This document shows positions 43,621 through 53,435 of a stretch of 64,000 bases of DNA, piece by piece. Under the pieces are notes generated by a model. It saw only the letters and a list, made by a program, of their open reading frames with translations, was not told the origin of the DNA and made no database searches. Position numbers and translations under genes: made by a program. Source of the DNA: Ceratothoa steindachneri. Lineage: Eukaryota; Arthropoda; Malacostraca; Isopoda; Cymothoidae. The stretch lies in NCBI GenBank assembly GCA_963969495.1, contig OZ018333.1, positions 92,718,207-92,782,206 of the forward strand, in the 5' to 3' direction. Position 1 is the stretch's first letter; every line of letters starts with the position of its first letter.

Positions 43621-46600
43621 TCCAAGCTAGGCCTGGAGGGCATATTCCTTCAATGGAATTGCCGTGGACTCCGGGCCAACTGGGAGGAGCTGTGGAGGCT
43701 CGTCTCGTCCCGTTCCCCGTTAGCTATTTTTCTGCAGGAGACCATGCTGGGCGAGTGCCCCCTGCCCACCCTCCCGGGGTATAAGGGTTTTGCGACCCCA
43801 CCATCACGAATTGGTGGCTGGGCTGGGGGATGCGCGGCTTACACCCGGCATGATGTCTCCGTTGTTCCTTTCTCTTTAGATACCTTATTTCATGCGGTGG
43901 CTGTGCAGCTGCACCTGGATAGGAGGTATACTATCATTTCTGCGTACATTCCACCGTCAGCTGACCTCGACGTGGGGGACTTCCGCCGCGTCGTGGTACG
44001 GTTGCCGAGGCCCTTTCTCTTGCTTGGAGATCTGAACGGCAGGCATCCTCTCTGGGGAGATACTCAATAGATCACCGAGGTCAAGTCCTTGCCGATCTGA
44101 TCGAAGAGCTTGAGATAGGTGTCCTAAATGTGGATGAGTTTACGCATCACTGCCCGAGAACCGCTTCATTTTCTTGCCTTGATCTATCTTTGTGCTCTTC
44201 GGATGCACAGCTTGATTTTGATGTGGGGGGGTGGTCGATGACATCCATGGTAGAGATCACTTTCCCATTCAAATAGCATTTTCAGGGCAACTGCCGCCTG
44301 AGAGCCCACCTCGGTGGTGCTTGGCGCGGGCGCGGTGGACTGCATTTCAGGAAATGACTGAATTCTCTATCTCAGTCGAGGAGTTTAGGTCGGTAGATGA
44401 GGCCGTTGAGTTCTTTTCCGGCAACCTCATCGCCGTGGGCCTGACTACTATTCCTAGGACGTCTGGCCATTTTGCACGCCGACCACTCCCATGGTGGTCG
44501 GCCGAGTGTGAGACGCCCCTCAAACAGAAGCGTTATGCCTACATGCGCTATAAGCGCCGCCCGAACGATTTCACTGTCGCTGAATTTCGTCGGGCTAGGG
44601 CTAGGTTCCGGTATATTTCGAAGCACGCCCGCCGCTCTTCATGGCGGGCATACGTGTCCTCATTAACGGGAAGACCCCTTTAGCAGTGGTGTGGAAGCGA
44701 GGCAAAAGGATTCGGGGCAAGTTCTCGCAGGACCCCCCTCCCGTTCTCCAGGAGAATAGGACCGCAATCTCAGACCCCGCGTCCGTGGCGGAATCCTTCG
44801 CGACCGCTTTTTTCGCATTCTCTAGCCGGGATGCTGCTCCGCCAGCATTCAGTACACGTCGTGATGTCGCGGAAAGCCGCCGGCTGGACTTTACCTCCAG
44901 AGGCGGAGAACCCTTCAACGACCATGGTCCGGACGATGTCCCGTACGCCATGCTTCTACACCTGGGTGAGCGAGGCATGGCCTTTCTGTTAGATTTGTTC
45001 AACAGGATCTGGGTGGAGGGTCTTCTCCCAGATTCCTGGCGAATCGCTACTGTGCTCGCCTTTGCCAAGCCGGGGAGAGATCACTCTACTCCGACCGGTT
45101 TCCGCCCAATCTCCACGTCGGATGCTCTGCTCCGACTGGAAAATGCCGTCTGCGAGGCTTTCCTTCGTAGACAGCACTACGCCACGGTGTTTTTCGATCT
45201 GGAGAAGGCATATGATACCGCATGGCGATACGGTATCATGGAGACTCTCCACACGATGGGGGCGAGGGGACGCCTCCCAATGTTTATATATGAATTTTTG
45301 CGAGATCGTCGATTCCGCGTACGGGTGTGGGGAGCTCTCTCCGGCCCAAAGGAGCAGGAAGAGGGTGTCCCGCAGGGAAGTGTCCTCAGTGTCACACTCT
45401 TTGCCCTGAGCATCAACGGCATCACCTCGGTGCTGCCGGAAGATGTTCTCGCTACGCTCTACGTGGACGACCTTTCGATCTCTTTTGGCGCGGCCCAGAT
45501 GCCAACTCTGGAGCGTCGACTCCAATAGGCATTGAACCGCGTCTCTCGCTATGCCGAAGCGCACAGGTTTCGGTTTTCTTTGGCCAAGACTAAGGTGGTG
45601 CACTTCTGCCGCCATCCACGGCTTCACCCCGACCCAGATTTGTTTCTTAATGGGGTGCGCCTGGATGTGGTTGAGTCGCACCGTTTCCTTGGTCTTGTAT
45701 TCGACCGACGCCTCACCTGGGAGGCTCATATTCGCAGCCTTAGGGTCTCTTGTACCCGCGCCATGGACATTCTCCGTTCCGTGACGTTCAGCGCTTGGGG
45801 CGCTGATAGGTCTACTGCCTTACTTTTTTATCGATCCTTTGTTCGCTCGAAGCTCGACTACGGATGCGAGTTTTATGCATCCGCAGCCGAGCGTTTATTG
45901 CGGAAGGTGGATTCGATCCACCACACCGGCCTTCGCCTTGCGACCGGTGCCTTCCGCACTTCCCCCATTGAGAGCCTGTTGGTCGATGCTGGGGAGATGC
46001 CACTCGCTCTGCGCCGCGTGCAGTGCATCACTCGCCTGTACGCGCGAGCCCGGCGCCTCCCTCAGTCGCCAACAGCTCTCACTGCATCCGCAGCTGATCT
46101 CGATGGTGCCTATGCCGCCGAGAGACGCCAGTCATACCCTAAGCCCTTTAGGTTTAGGGCCAGAAAACTCCTTCGAGAGGTAGATATAGCTCTCGGGCTG
46201 GTGGCGCCCCTGGTTCTGCCCAGGACGGCACACTGGAGGGTACCACATTTGGCTATTTGTCGCCACGCCTCTGCTCCCAAAGCTTGTACTGCGCCGGGAG
46301 TATTGCGTTCGACCTTTTTGGAGCACACATCGTGTCACGCTGGAACCGTGCCAGTGTATACGGATGGCTCCAAGTCCCAAGAGGGGGTCGGCTTCCACGC
46401 CGTATCCCCTCTGTTTGAAGTCAGCGGGGCTCTACCAGGCGCTGCATCTGTCTTCACGGCCGAGCTGGTGGCAATACACCACTCGGTACGGGAGATTACG
46501 CGACGTGCCCGGTTCGGAGACCGGATTGTGATCTATAGCGACTCACAAAGCGCCCTGAGTGCTCTCGGGGCATTGGAATCTCCGCATCCCCTGGTTCGCG

Positions 46601-47133
46601 ATATCCGTGACGCCACGGTTTTGGCGAGCCGGGCAGATGTCGAGATTATCTTCTGCTGGGTTCCTGGACATGTGGGAATTGCGGGGAATGAGGGCGCCAA
46701 AGAGTCCGCGAGGACTCTGCGACCGGACCAGCGTTTCGCTCTTCCTCACACCGACTACATGGCAGGAATACGGGCAACTCTTCGGACTGCTTGGCAAAGA
46801 AGATGGGAGACGGTCGAAGGGAACTTAAAGTTGCGTGCCATTGCGCCGCGACTGTTCCCATGGACCTATCCCCCAATGCCGCGGCGGCTTCAGGTTGCTT
46901 TCTGTCGTCTCCGAATCGGACACACTCGTGTGACGCATCGCTATCTGATGGAGCGCTCGCCTGCGCCCTATTGCAACGACTGCGTCGTCCCCCAGACTGT
47001 TCGGCACATTCTTGTCGAATGTCCCAGTCTGGGCGATCTTCGCGCACGATACCTGTCCCAGTACCCGGTTGGGCGGGGTCGCTACCGCCTGTCCCTTGTG
47101 CTCGGGACAGATTCGTGCACATTGACTTGTTGA
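43621..47133 (+). pseudogene. LINE ORF2 (EN-RT-RNase H), copy H
   Basis: EN: IFLQWNCRGLRANWEELWRL near 43645, IFLQETMLGECPLP, and LLLGDLNGRHPLWGDTQ near 44020 (Leu in place of the usual Phe), then HGRDHFPIQI near 44249 after a frame change. The frame 44641-45528 holds the RT: LPDSWRIATVLAFAKPGRD, a deletion at 45117, FFDLEKAYDTAWRYGIM near 45190, GVPQGSVLSV and motif C YVDDLSIS near 45460. A TAG at 45526-45528 (CAG in copy G) separates the second frame, 45532-47133. RNase H there has VYTDGSKSQEG, FTAELVAIHH and YSDSQSALSAL, then GNEGAKESA. It ends CRLRIGHTRVTHRYL and CNDC...HILVEC. Confidence 0.9.
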
Positions 47134-47354
47134 CTTCTTGGGGGAGGCCGGCCTTCTCCCTATTATTTAAGCAAGGTTTGTTTTTTTTTGTTTTCTTTGC
47201 ATTTGTTTTTTTTGTTTGTTTTTTTTTGTTTGTATTTTTTCCTTTAGTTGCACGCTCCTGCGCCGGGGGGACCTCTCCCCGACGCACCAGCTTGCTTCCT
47301 TTCCCCCTTTTGGGGTGTTTGTTTTTTTTTCTCTCCTTAATTTTATTTTAAAGT

Positions 47355-47410
47355 AGCCTAGAACTAGGCCAGTTTTAATACGGCGACTAATGCCCAAGAA
47401 GGCAGTCGCC
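47355..47410 (+). promoter_or_regulatory. Family 2 3'-terminal hairpins, copy H
   Basis: AGCCTAGAACTAGGC (47355-47369) and GGCGACT (47382-47388) pairing with AGTCGCC (47404-47410) around TGCC/GGC. Both stems are intact. The poly(A) run starts 13 bases later. The likely role is recognition of the RNA by its own RT. This is inferred. Confidence 0.68.
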
Positions 47411-47435
47411 AGATGAGCTCTTAAAAAAAAAAAAA

Positions 47436-48917
47436 TGCGAGTTTTATGCATCCGCAGCCGAGCGTTTATTGCGGAAGGTAGATTCGATCCACCACACCGG
47501 CCTTCGCCTTGCGACCGGTGCCTTCCGCACTTTCCCCATTGAGAGCCTGTTGGTCGATGCTGGGGAGATGCCACTCGCTCTGCGCCGCGTGCAGTGCATC
47601 ACTCGCCTGTACGCGCGAGCCCGGCGCCTCCCTCAGTCGTCAACAGCTTTCACTGCATCCGCAGCTGATCTCGATGGTGCCTATGCAGCAGAGAGACGCC
47701 AGTCATACCCTATGCCCTTTGGGTTTAGGGGCAGGAAACTCCTTCGAGAGCTACATATTGCTCTCGGGCCGGTGGCGCCCCTGGTTCTGCCCAGGACGCC
47801 ACCCTGGAGGGTGCCACATTCGTCTATTTGTCGCCACGCCTCTGCTCCCAAAGCTTGTACGGCGCCAGGAGTATTGCGTTCGACCTTTTTGGAGCACACC
47901 TCGTGTCACGCTGGAACCGTGCTAGTGTATACGGATGGCTCCAAGTCCCAAGAGGGGGTCGGCTTCCACGCCGTATCCCCTCTGTTTGAAGTCAGCGGGG
48001 CTCTGCCAGGCACTGCGTCTGTCTTCACGGCCGAGCTGGTGGCAATACACCACTCGGTACGGGAGATTACGCGACGTGCCCGTTTCGAAGACCGGATTGT
48101 GATCTATACCAACTCATAAAGTGCCCTGAGTGCTCTCGGGGCATTGGAATCTCCGCATCCCCTGGTTCGCGATATTCGTGACGCCACGGTTTTGGCGAGC
48201 CGGGCGGATGTTGAGATTATCTTCTGCTGGGTTCCTGGACATGTAGGAATTGCGGGGAATGAGCGCGCCAAAGAGTCCGCGAGGACTGCGACCTGACACA
48301 TCGTTTCGCTCTTCCTCACACCGACTACATGGCAGGAATACGGGCAGCTCTTCGGACTGCTTGGCAAAGAAGATGGGAGACGGTCGAAGGGAACTTAAAG
48401 TTGCGTGCCATTGCGCCGCGACTGTTCCCATGGACCTACCCCCCAATGCCACGAAGGCTTCAGGTTGCTTTCTGTCGTCTCCGAATTGGGCACATTCGCG
48501 GGATGCACCGCTATTTGATGGAGCGCTCGCCAGCTCCCTACTGCGAAGACTGCGTTGTCCCCCATACTGTTCGGCACATTCTTGTTGAATGTCGTTGTCC
48601 GGGTGATCTTCGCGCACGTTACCTGTCCCAGTACCGGGATGGGAGGGGTCGCTACCGCCTGTCCCTTGTGTTCGAGACGGATTCATGCACACCGACCTGT
48701 GGACTTTTCGACTTTTGGGAGGAGGCCGGCCTTCTCCCCGTTATTTAATATTCAAATATGGATCGCGGTCCTCTTCGGCGGGGGAGGGCGGGCCTTCCCC
48801 CGTCGATGGAGCTCGCTTTCTGCTTTTTTAATTCATTTGGGTTTTGTTTTTCTTTATGTTTGTATTTTTGTTTTTTTCGTTTTTAATTTGGCTTTTAATA
48901 TAGCCTAGATACAGGCT
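47436..48917 (+). mobile_element. Family 2 LINE, copy I (5'-truncated, head-to-tail with copy H)
   Basis: It starts TGCGAGTTTTATGCATCCGC directly after the poly(A) of copy H, corresponding to 45865 in copy H. It runs to the first 3' hairpin, AGCCTAGATACAGGCT (48902-48917), where a reverse-strand LINE of another clade abuts. The second hairpin and tail are missing. Confidence 0.88.
47469..48748 (+). pseudogene. LINE RT C-terminus and RNase H, copy I
   Basis: The first frame (47469-48119) carries KVDSIHHTGLRLATGAFRTF, RNase H VYTDGSKSQEG near 47920 and FTAELVAIHH near 48025. It ends IYTNS followed by TAA at 48117-48119. The catalytic Asp of YSDSQ is Asn, and the Gln codon is a stop. The rest (ALGALESPHPLVRDI, HVGIAGNERAKESA) is in frame after the stop. 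A small frameshift near 48287 precedes the last frame, which ends CRLRIGHIRGMHRYL and CEDC...HILVEC at 48748. Confidence 0.85.
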
Positions 48918-50460
48918 ACCTTTATTTCCACTCCCTCACTAACATACTTATCGCATTCCAACATGCCATGCTCTACTGTTTCATCCTCACCCATGCCACA
49001 CACTTTACTGCCAGACTCTGACCATCCGTAACTTCTCGCATTCACATCCATACATTGTGTCTTAGCACGGAAGAGAAGGTCACCACCCAAGCTTCCATCA
49101 TACCAGCTTTCATACCTTGGCGCCTTTTTCTCCTTATATAGCTCTAGTGTCCTCTTTCTCTCCATCTCATCCATCCACTTTCTTTGAGCCACATCTTTCA
49201 CCTCTTTGTCTATTTCATTTTTCCACTTCCTCCCAACCCAGTTACGTCCCTCCCCATTCGCATTCAACATTGTCCACTCATACAAACTAAAGTTTCCTAC
49301 TAATCCACACACATTTGTCATCCTCAAGCACTTCTTATTCCACCCGCTACTGTTCTCATTCCACAAATAAACCTTTCGTGCCAATCTTGTAGCCTCCATT
49401 CTAATCTTATACCTCAAAGACGCTTTCATACACCTTTCTCTAAAAGTACTCCATCCCATGTCACCTCTCACACCCTCAATCGCTGCATACTTAGGTGCCT
49501 TCAGGGCCATTCTTACTACCCTATTTTGCCCAGTCTCTAGCTCGTCTATTTCCTTCTCCTTCCAAGCTATCACATCCATACCATACATAATACTTGATAC
49601 CGCCACACTCTTCCATACTTCTCTCACCACTCATACTTACTAGCCCTAATCCTAGCTGCATTGGCCAATCTACCTACCCACTGGTCAGTCATACTAATCT
49701 TCTCATTCTTCATTTTCTCACTGCCTTTTGAGCTCATCCACACTCCTAAGTACTTGTATTCTCTAGTCTGCTTTAATACATTTTCTCCGATTTTCCATGT
49801 GGCATAGCCGTCATTCTCCGACCTATTTACTGTTAGCACCTGACTTTTCTCATTGCTAAAACTAACTCCAAAATCTCTGCCATACTCCTTTACAACATCT
49901 AGCAACCTTTGCAACTCTTCTGCTGTCTCACTCATCACAATCACATCATCTGCGTACATCAACAGGCATATCTTTTCAGTTCCAACGCTTATTCCCACAT
50001 TCAACCTTCTTACTCTATCAGCTAACTCATCTGTGTACATGCTAAACAGAGTGGGTGAGAGGATACACCCTTGTCTAACGCCTCTCACACTCCTCACCCA
50101 TCCTTTTTCTATATCTCCTAGTCTATACTTTGCTCTAGTATCTACATACATGCTCTTTACAGTGTTAACTATCTTCTGACTAAGTCCTACCTTCTCCAAC
50201 ACTCTACACAAAACCTCTCTGTTTACTCTAGCATATGGCTTCTCTATGTCTAGAAAACCTAGATACAGCTTACTACCATCTTTGACCTTCCTTTCAATCC
50301 TTTCATTCACCACGAACATGTTGTCTTCCGCTCTTCTGTCAAACCTGAAACCATTCCTGTCCTCACCTATCTTTTTCCTGCCTGGGATTTCTGTCCCAAT
50401 TCTTGTTAGAGCCGGACTCCTGTCCCGGACTGGTAGAAGGACTCTTCCTTTCTTTTCTTT
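48918..50460 (-). mobile_element. LINE of a different clade (no RNase H), reverse strand, truncated at both ends
   Basis: Two overlapping reverse-strand frames encode RT and a C-terminal domain. The 3' side stops abruptly at the hairpin of copy I, inside coding sequence, so this is not a normal LINE 3' end. The 5' side joins unrelated sequence near 50460. The style of RT is one I associate with crab and shrimp genomes. A related piece lies at 63528-63678. Confidence 0.8.
48918..50460 (-). pseudogene. RT with C-terminal Cys/His domain
   Basis: From the 5' side: KIGEDRNGFRFDRRAEDNMF, KLYLGFLDIEKPYARVNREV (motif A; the usual KAYDRV reads KPYARV), GVRQGCILSPTLFSMYTDEL, and ICLLMYADDVIVMSETAEEL with an intact YADD near 49958. 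Then TREYKYLGVWMSSKGSEK. A small overlap (49624-49630) shifts to the second frame: SIMYGMDVIAWKEKEIDELE, RVVRMALKAPKYAAIEGVRG, DMGWSTFRERCMKASLRYKI, and last KVCGMGEDETVEHGMLECDK. The final eight or so residues before the stop at 48905 come from copy I. Clade not determined. Confidence 0.85.
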
Positions 50461-50690
50461 TGACAAGTTTATTTCAAACTTTACACGAAGTACAAATAGA
50501 ACCTTTGCTGGGCTCAACCAACTCTGAAGTCAACTGATCGACCAAAACGCTCGAAAGCTGATTTATTTGAACAGTAACGCGTGATCTAAACCCGCGCGCC
50601 TCCTCTGAGGATGCTCCAAATCTTTCTCTGACGTCATCGCGAAGAGGAAATGATCCCACAGGAATCACGCAAAAACAAGGAGAATACTAC
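50461..50690 (-). other. Possible LTR-like or 5'-flank segment
   Basis: On the reverse strand this starts TGTAGTATTCTCC, contains TGACGTCA and two AATAAA-like motifs (near 50560 and 50468), and runs without a stop into the RT frame. It could be part of a solo LTR or another element fused to the RT. I see no second copy in the window, so the identity is open. Confidence 0.3.
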
Positions 50691-51264
50691 ATGGAGTAAA
50701 TTGAAATTTACAATAACAAAATTTATAAATTTATACGATGCAATCAACATACATATATGTATGTTACACAGTAAACGAAACCCACATTTTCATTTTCCCA
50801 ACAATGTTAAAGTCATGAATATTATACAAAAATCATACACAGCACATAATACACGTGACAATGAGGGCCAAATAAAATTCAGCACTAATCAATATAAAAA
50901 AAGCACAAATAAAAAGTAAATAAAACTAAAATAATCTAAAAAATAATCAAATCGAGTTTAAGCGTCAACCAAAGTGACTGACATCGCCTAAGCATAAATC
51001 AACTATACAAAAAGAAACAAAAACGCGCACGATACTGATATACATTTATCAAAGTACGACGCGACCGATCCCAACAAACAGCGACAAAAATTACCTACTA
51101 GGCTACCTACATGATTACCTGTGAGTAACCATGTAACAAAAAAAAACCCATCCCAACCCAAGGCTAACCTACTTGATACATATAAAATTATACAGGTCAA
51201 ATTACCCAAGTTGAGGCAGACCTACCAATCTTCACAGCCTAATCGAAGCTAACATACTGACAAT
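50691..51264. other. AT-rich DNA, no gene seen
   Basis: Strongly AT-rich with many short A runs. Frames are short and low in complexity. It may be genuine single-copy intergenic DNA, one of the few candidates in the window. Confidence 0.45.
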
Positions 51265-51420
51265 CAGAGTGGGCACTAAATACATTTCAAGTAATTAAAT
51301 ATTAAATACATGAGAAAAATGTATTTAGATACTAAATACATTAAATGTATTTAGATACTAAATACATTAAATGTATTTAGATACATTTTTAAATACATTT
51401 CAAATACATGATATATAATG
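51265..51420. repeat. hAT end with subterminal AT palindromes
   Basis: CAGAGTGGGCACTAAATACA at 51265 has the form of a hAT terminal inverted repeat (CAGxG...). It is followed by a dense set of AAATACATT/AATGTATTT palindromes, including a 26-bp unit repeated twice and a third partial copy (51330-51405). The opposite terminus was not found. Confidence 0.5.
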
Positions 51421-51599
51421 ACAATCAATCGATAAGGACCATTGGTATCACAACAAAAAATATTCATAAAAATGAAATTGTATTTTATAATTACTAATGT
51501 AGGATTTGATGACAATTGGAGTTAGGTACTACAAAGAAAATAGAAAGTTCCATAGAATGAAATCTCAGTTAGCTATTTATATCAGCATTACATTTAAGT

Positions 51600-51810
51600 A
51601 ATATCAGTTGCTGAAATGTTTCGTCAGATAAAGAACTCCGTTTTGGAGATAAGGTCAATCCTCCTAAAGAAAGAGCCATTCCACAGGGGCTGTCGACGGA
51701 AGGGTTGTGTTGTATTTAATAAATAACTTTTTTAGGTTTGGATATCTATCCAAACTTTGAAGTGTTTTATTTGAATCCTGAAGGTAACTGAACAATTCTA
51801 AATAAAGCGA
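51600..51810 (-). pseudogene. hAT transposase dimerisation region (second family)
   Basis: The reverse strand reads LYLELFSYLQDSNKTLQSLD and [20 protein letters not shown], then PVEWLFL and a stop. The next frame gives GGLTLSPKRSSLSDETFQQL. This matches the end of ZBED-type hAT transposases ([22 protein letters not shown]). It is unlike the TTF-type hAT at 26394, so it is a separate family. Upstream reverse-strand sequence to 52040 is open but not recognisably transposase. Confidence 0.8.
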
Positions 51811-52204
51811 AATATTATCAGGTGAAAATTGCGAACGAATACCGTCCGCACCCTGCATGTATATTAAGGACAGGAATGAAGGAATTCTTATCACTTTTTC
51901 TAAGTTCACGAACAATAACAAAGTAGGAGCTTGCGTAGCTAATTCTGTATCTACAGCTAAACTCCGCTTGGACCTGAAAATAATAGGTAAATGATCTGAG
52001 ACCTGGCAAATATTGCAGATCAGCGCAAATAAATGCATATATGGTCCAGAAACTAGAGAGAGTACTACTCACTACAAGACGATAAGTTAAGGTTACATCA
52101 GAGAACAAGGAGTAACATGGAGTTATTGTCATGAGTCACCTAAACAATGTATAGAGGTAGAAGAGGAAGCGATAGAAATAATGGATTACTTCATCAATTC
52201 TAAT
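51811..52204. other. Unassigned
   Basis: Open on the reverse strand in part (to 52040) without a recognisable domain. It may be decayed hAT sequence. Confidence 0.35.
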
Positions 52205-52400
52205 TAATTTGCATTTGTGAGAACACAGTTGGAATATTCTGCATATGTGTGGTCACTTTTGCCTAGAAAAGACTTCTAGAAGCTAGAGAAAGTGATTGCT
52301 CGGGCGACTAAATTAATATCAGGACTAAAATTTATGAAACTGACTTAATAGACCTCGGCTTATTTTCATTGTAGACAAGAAGACCCCGAGGGAAACTAAT
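52205..52400 (+). pseudogene. CR1-like LINE C-terminal scrap
   Basis: FVRTQLEYSAYVWSLLPRKD, then KLEKVIARATKLISGLKFMK, with AYFHCRQEDPEGN in a shifted frame. This is the post-RT segment RPxLEYxxxVWSPxxxxDIxxLExVQRRATKxIxGL of CR1/L2-like LINEs. It is only about 60 codons with stops and is unrelated in sequence to 37098-37545 at the DNA level. Confidence 0.72.
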
Positions 52401-53216
52401 AACCGTTTAATTTTTTTAAATGGTCGTCAATTACCAAAAGTCCCACTTGTGAAAATGGTTGGAAGGGATTGGCAAAAAGAAACTCCATTAATTTAATTCA
52501 TGCTATAATTAGCACTCCTTCCTACGATGTGTTTAATTTGTAGACTCGAATGCGATATCATGTGAAAAGTACTCGTGTAAATACGTCTAAAAATATGTTG
52601 GAAAAATATACATACAATATTTCGCTTTTGGATAAGGCGCTCCAGTGATTACCGATAATAATAAAACTAGTTTTACTAGGTACTACAATTTACAGGAATA
52701 TCTTGGACTAGTCCATGAGGGATTTGACGTTCATTTCTTTCCTTATAACTAATTCAATTTATCTTCGGTGATTGGGTTGTTAAGACGAAAACTTAAAAAC
52801 AACAACAAATCATTAAAAAAAATAATAATTTCGTCTGTTTTCATGATTGTTGCTTTGTGCACATCTGCGCATCTCACGGTGCGTTCAGGAATAGGGCGAA
52901 AGAGGAAGTATTAGAAGAAATTTAATTAAATTAACAACTGAAGGAATTTGGAGAATACAAAAGAAACACGGTGCTTATAATGTAATTAATGCACCGACCT
53001 CTTTAATATTCCCTAACACATATACAACTACTTATTCCCATACACATACGTAAACACACACACGAACAACTCGCTAGCTTTGTTTTACAGCTACCACGAA
53101 GGTAACTAAGCATGTTTCGGTTAATGACAACTAAATAACATGGCATCCAATTTGGGGAAATGAGATGCGCCCTTTACAGCCACGTTGACAAACAGAAGAG
53201 CACATATTATTTTGCA
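52401..53216. other. AT-rich intergenic DNA
   Basis: The first part may continue the CR1 scrap. The rest is AT-rich with no coding pattern. A short run of CACACA-type sequence lies near 53040. Confidence 0.4.
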
Positions 53217-53435
53217 CTAGTTTACCCTACTTATAGGCCTTATATTTCTCATGATTTTTTTTTTTTTTACCACCAGTATAAGCGACGTGGACGCACGTGC
53301 CTCAATGGTGTCCATTGAATCTTTTAAACGTGGTTCTTTCATGAAATCGAGTATTTGCGGAACATCAAAAATAGTCTCTTTCGGCTTTTCAACGCTCAGA
53401 GTAGGAGGCATTTCGTGGATATGTAGACCAAACAC
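53217..53435 (-). CDS. Unrecognised reverse-strand frame, possible exon
   Basis: The reverse strand reads HIHEMPPTLSVEKPKETIFD, VPQILDFMKEPRLKDSMDTI and EARASTSLILV, followed by GGTAAAAA, which would serve as a splice donor near 53266. The composition is balanced and not of low complexity, unlike its surroundings. I do not recognise the protein, and there is no good splice acceptor just upstream. It is the only stretch here that could be host coding sequence. It could as easily be chance or TE debris. Confidence 0.25.
   Translation of the reverse strand: MFGLHIHEMPPTLSVEKPKETIFDVPQILDFMKEPRLKDSMDTIEARASTSLILVVKKKKIMRNIRPISRVN

Larger units (their letters stand above)
41735..47435 (+). mobile_element. 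Family 2 LINE, copy H (nearly complete)
   Basis: It begins inside ORF1 (ACTGGAGCCACCCCCGCCC), inserted into the AT-rich 3' UTR of the family 3 copy, and ends with the twin hairpins and a 13-base poly(A) run at 47423-47435. The high GC content contrasts sharply with the DNA on its left. It is the best template for family 2 in the window: few frameshifts, one nonsense codon and one RT deletion separate it from an open ORF2. Confidence 0.92.

Noticed and set aside
43023..43643. 206-codon reverse-strand frame, Arg-rich
   Set aside because: It is antisense to the basic C-terminal region of family 2 ORF1. The composition mirrors the sense strand.
44989..45729. 246-codon reverse-strand frame
   Set aside because: It is antisense to the RT of copy H, in GC-rich sequence with a codon bias that keeps the opposite strand open. 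It has no recognisable domain.
46646..47287. 213-codon reverse-strand frame
   Set aside because: It is antisense to RNase H of copy H, extended by the Lys-coding complement of a T-rich 3' UTR. Similar antisense frames occur in copies G and I for the same reason.
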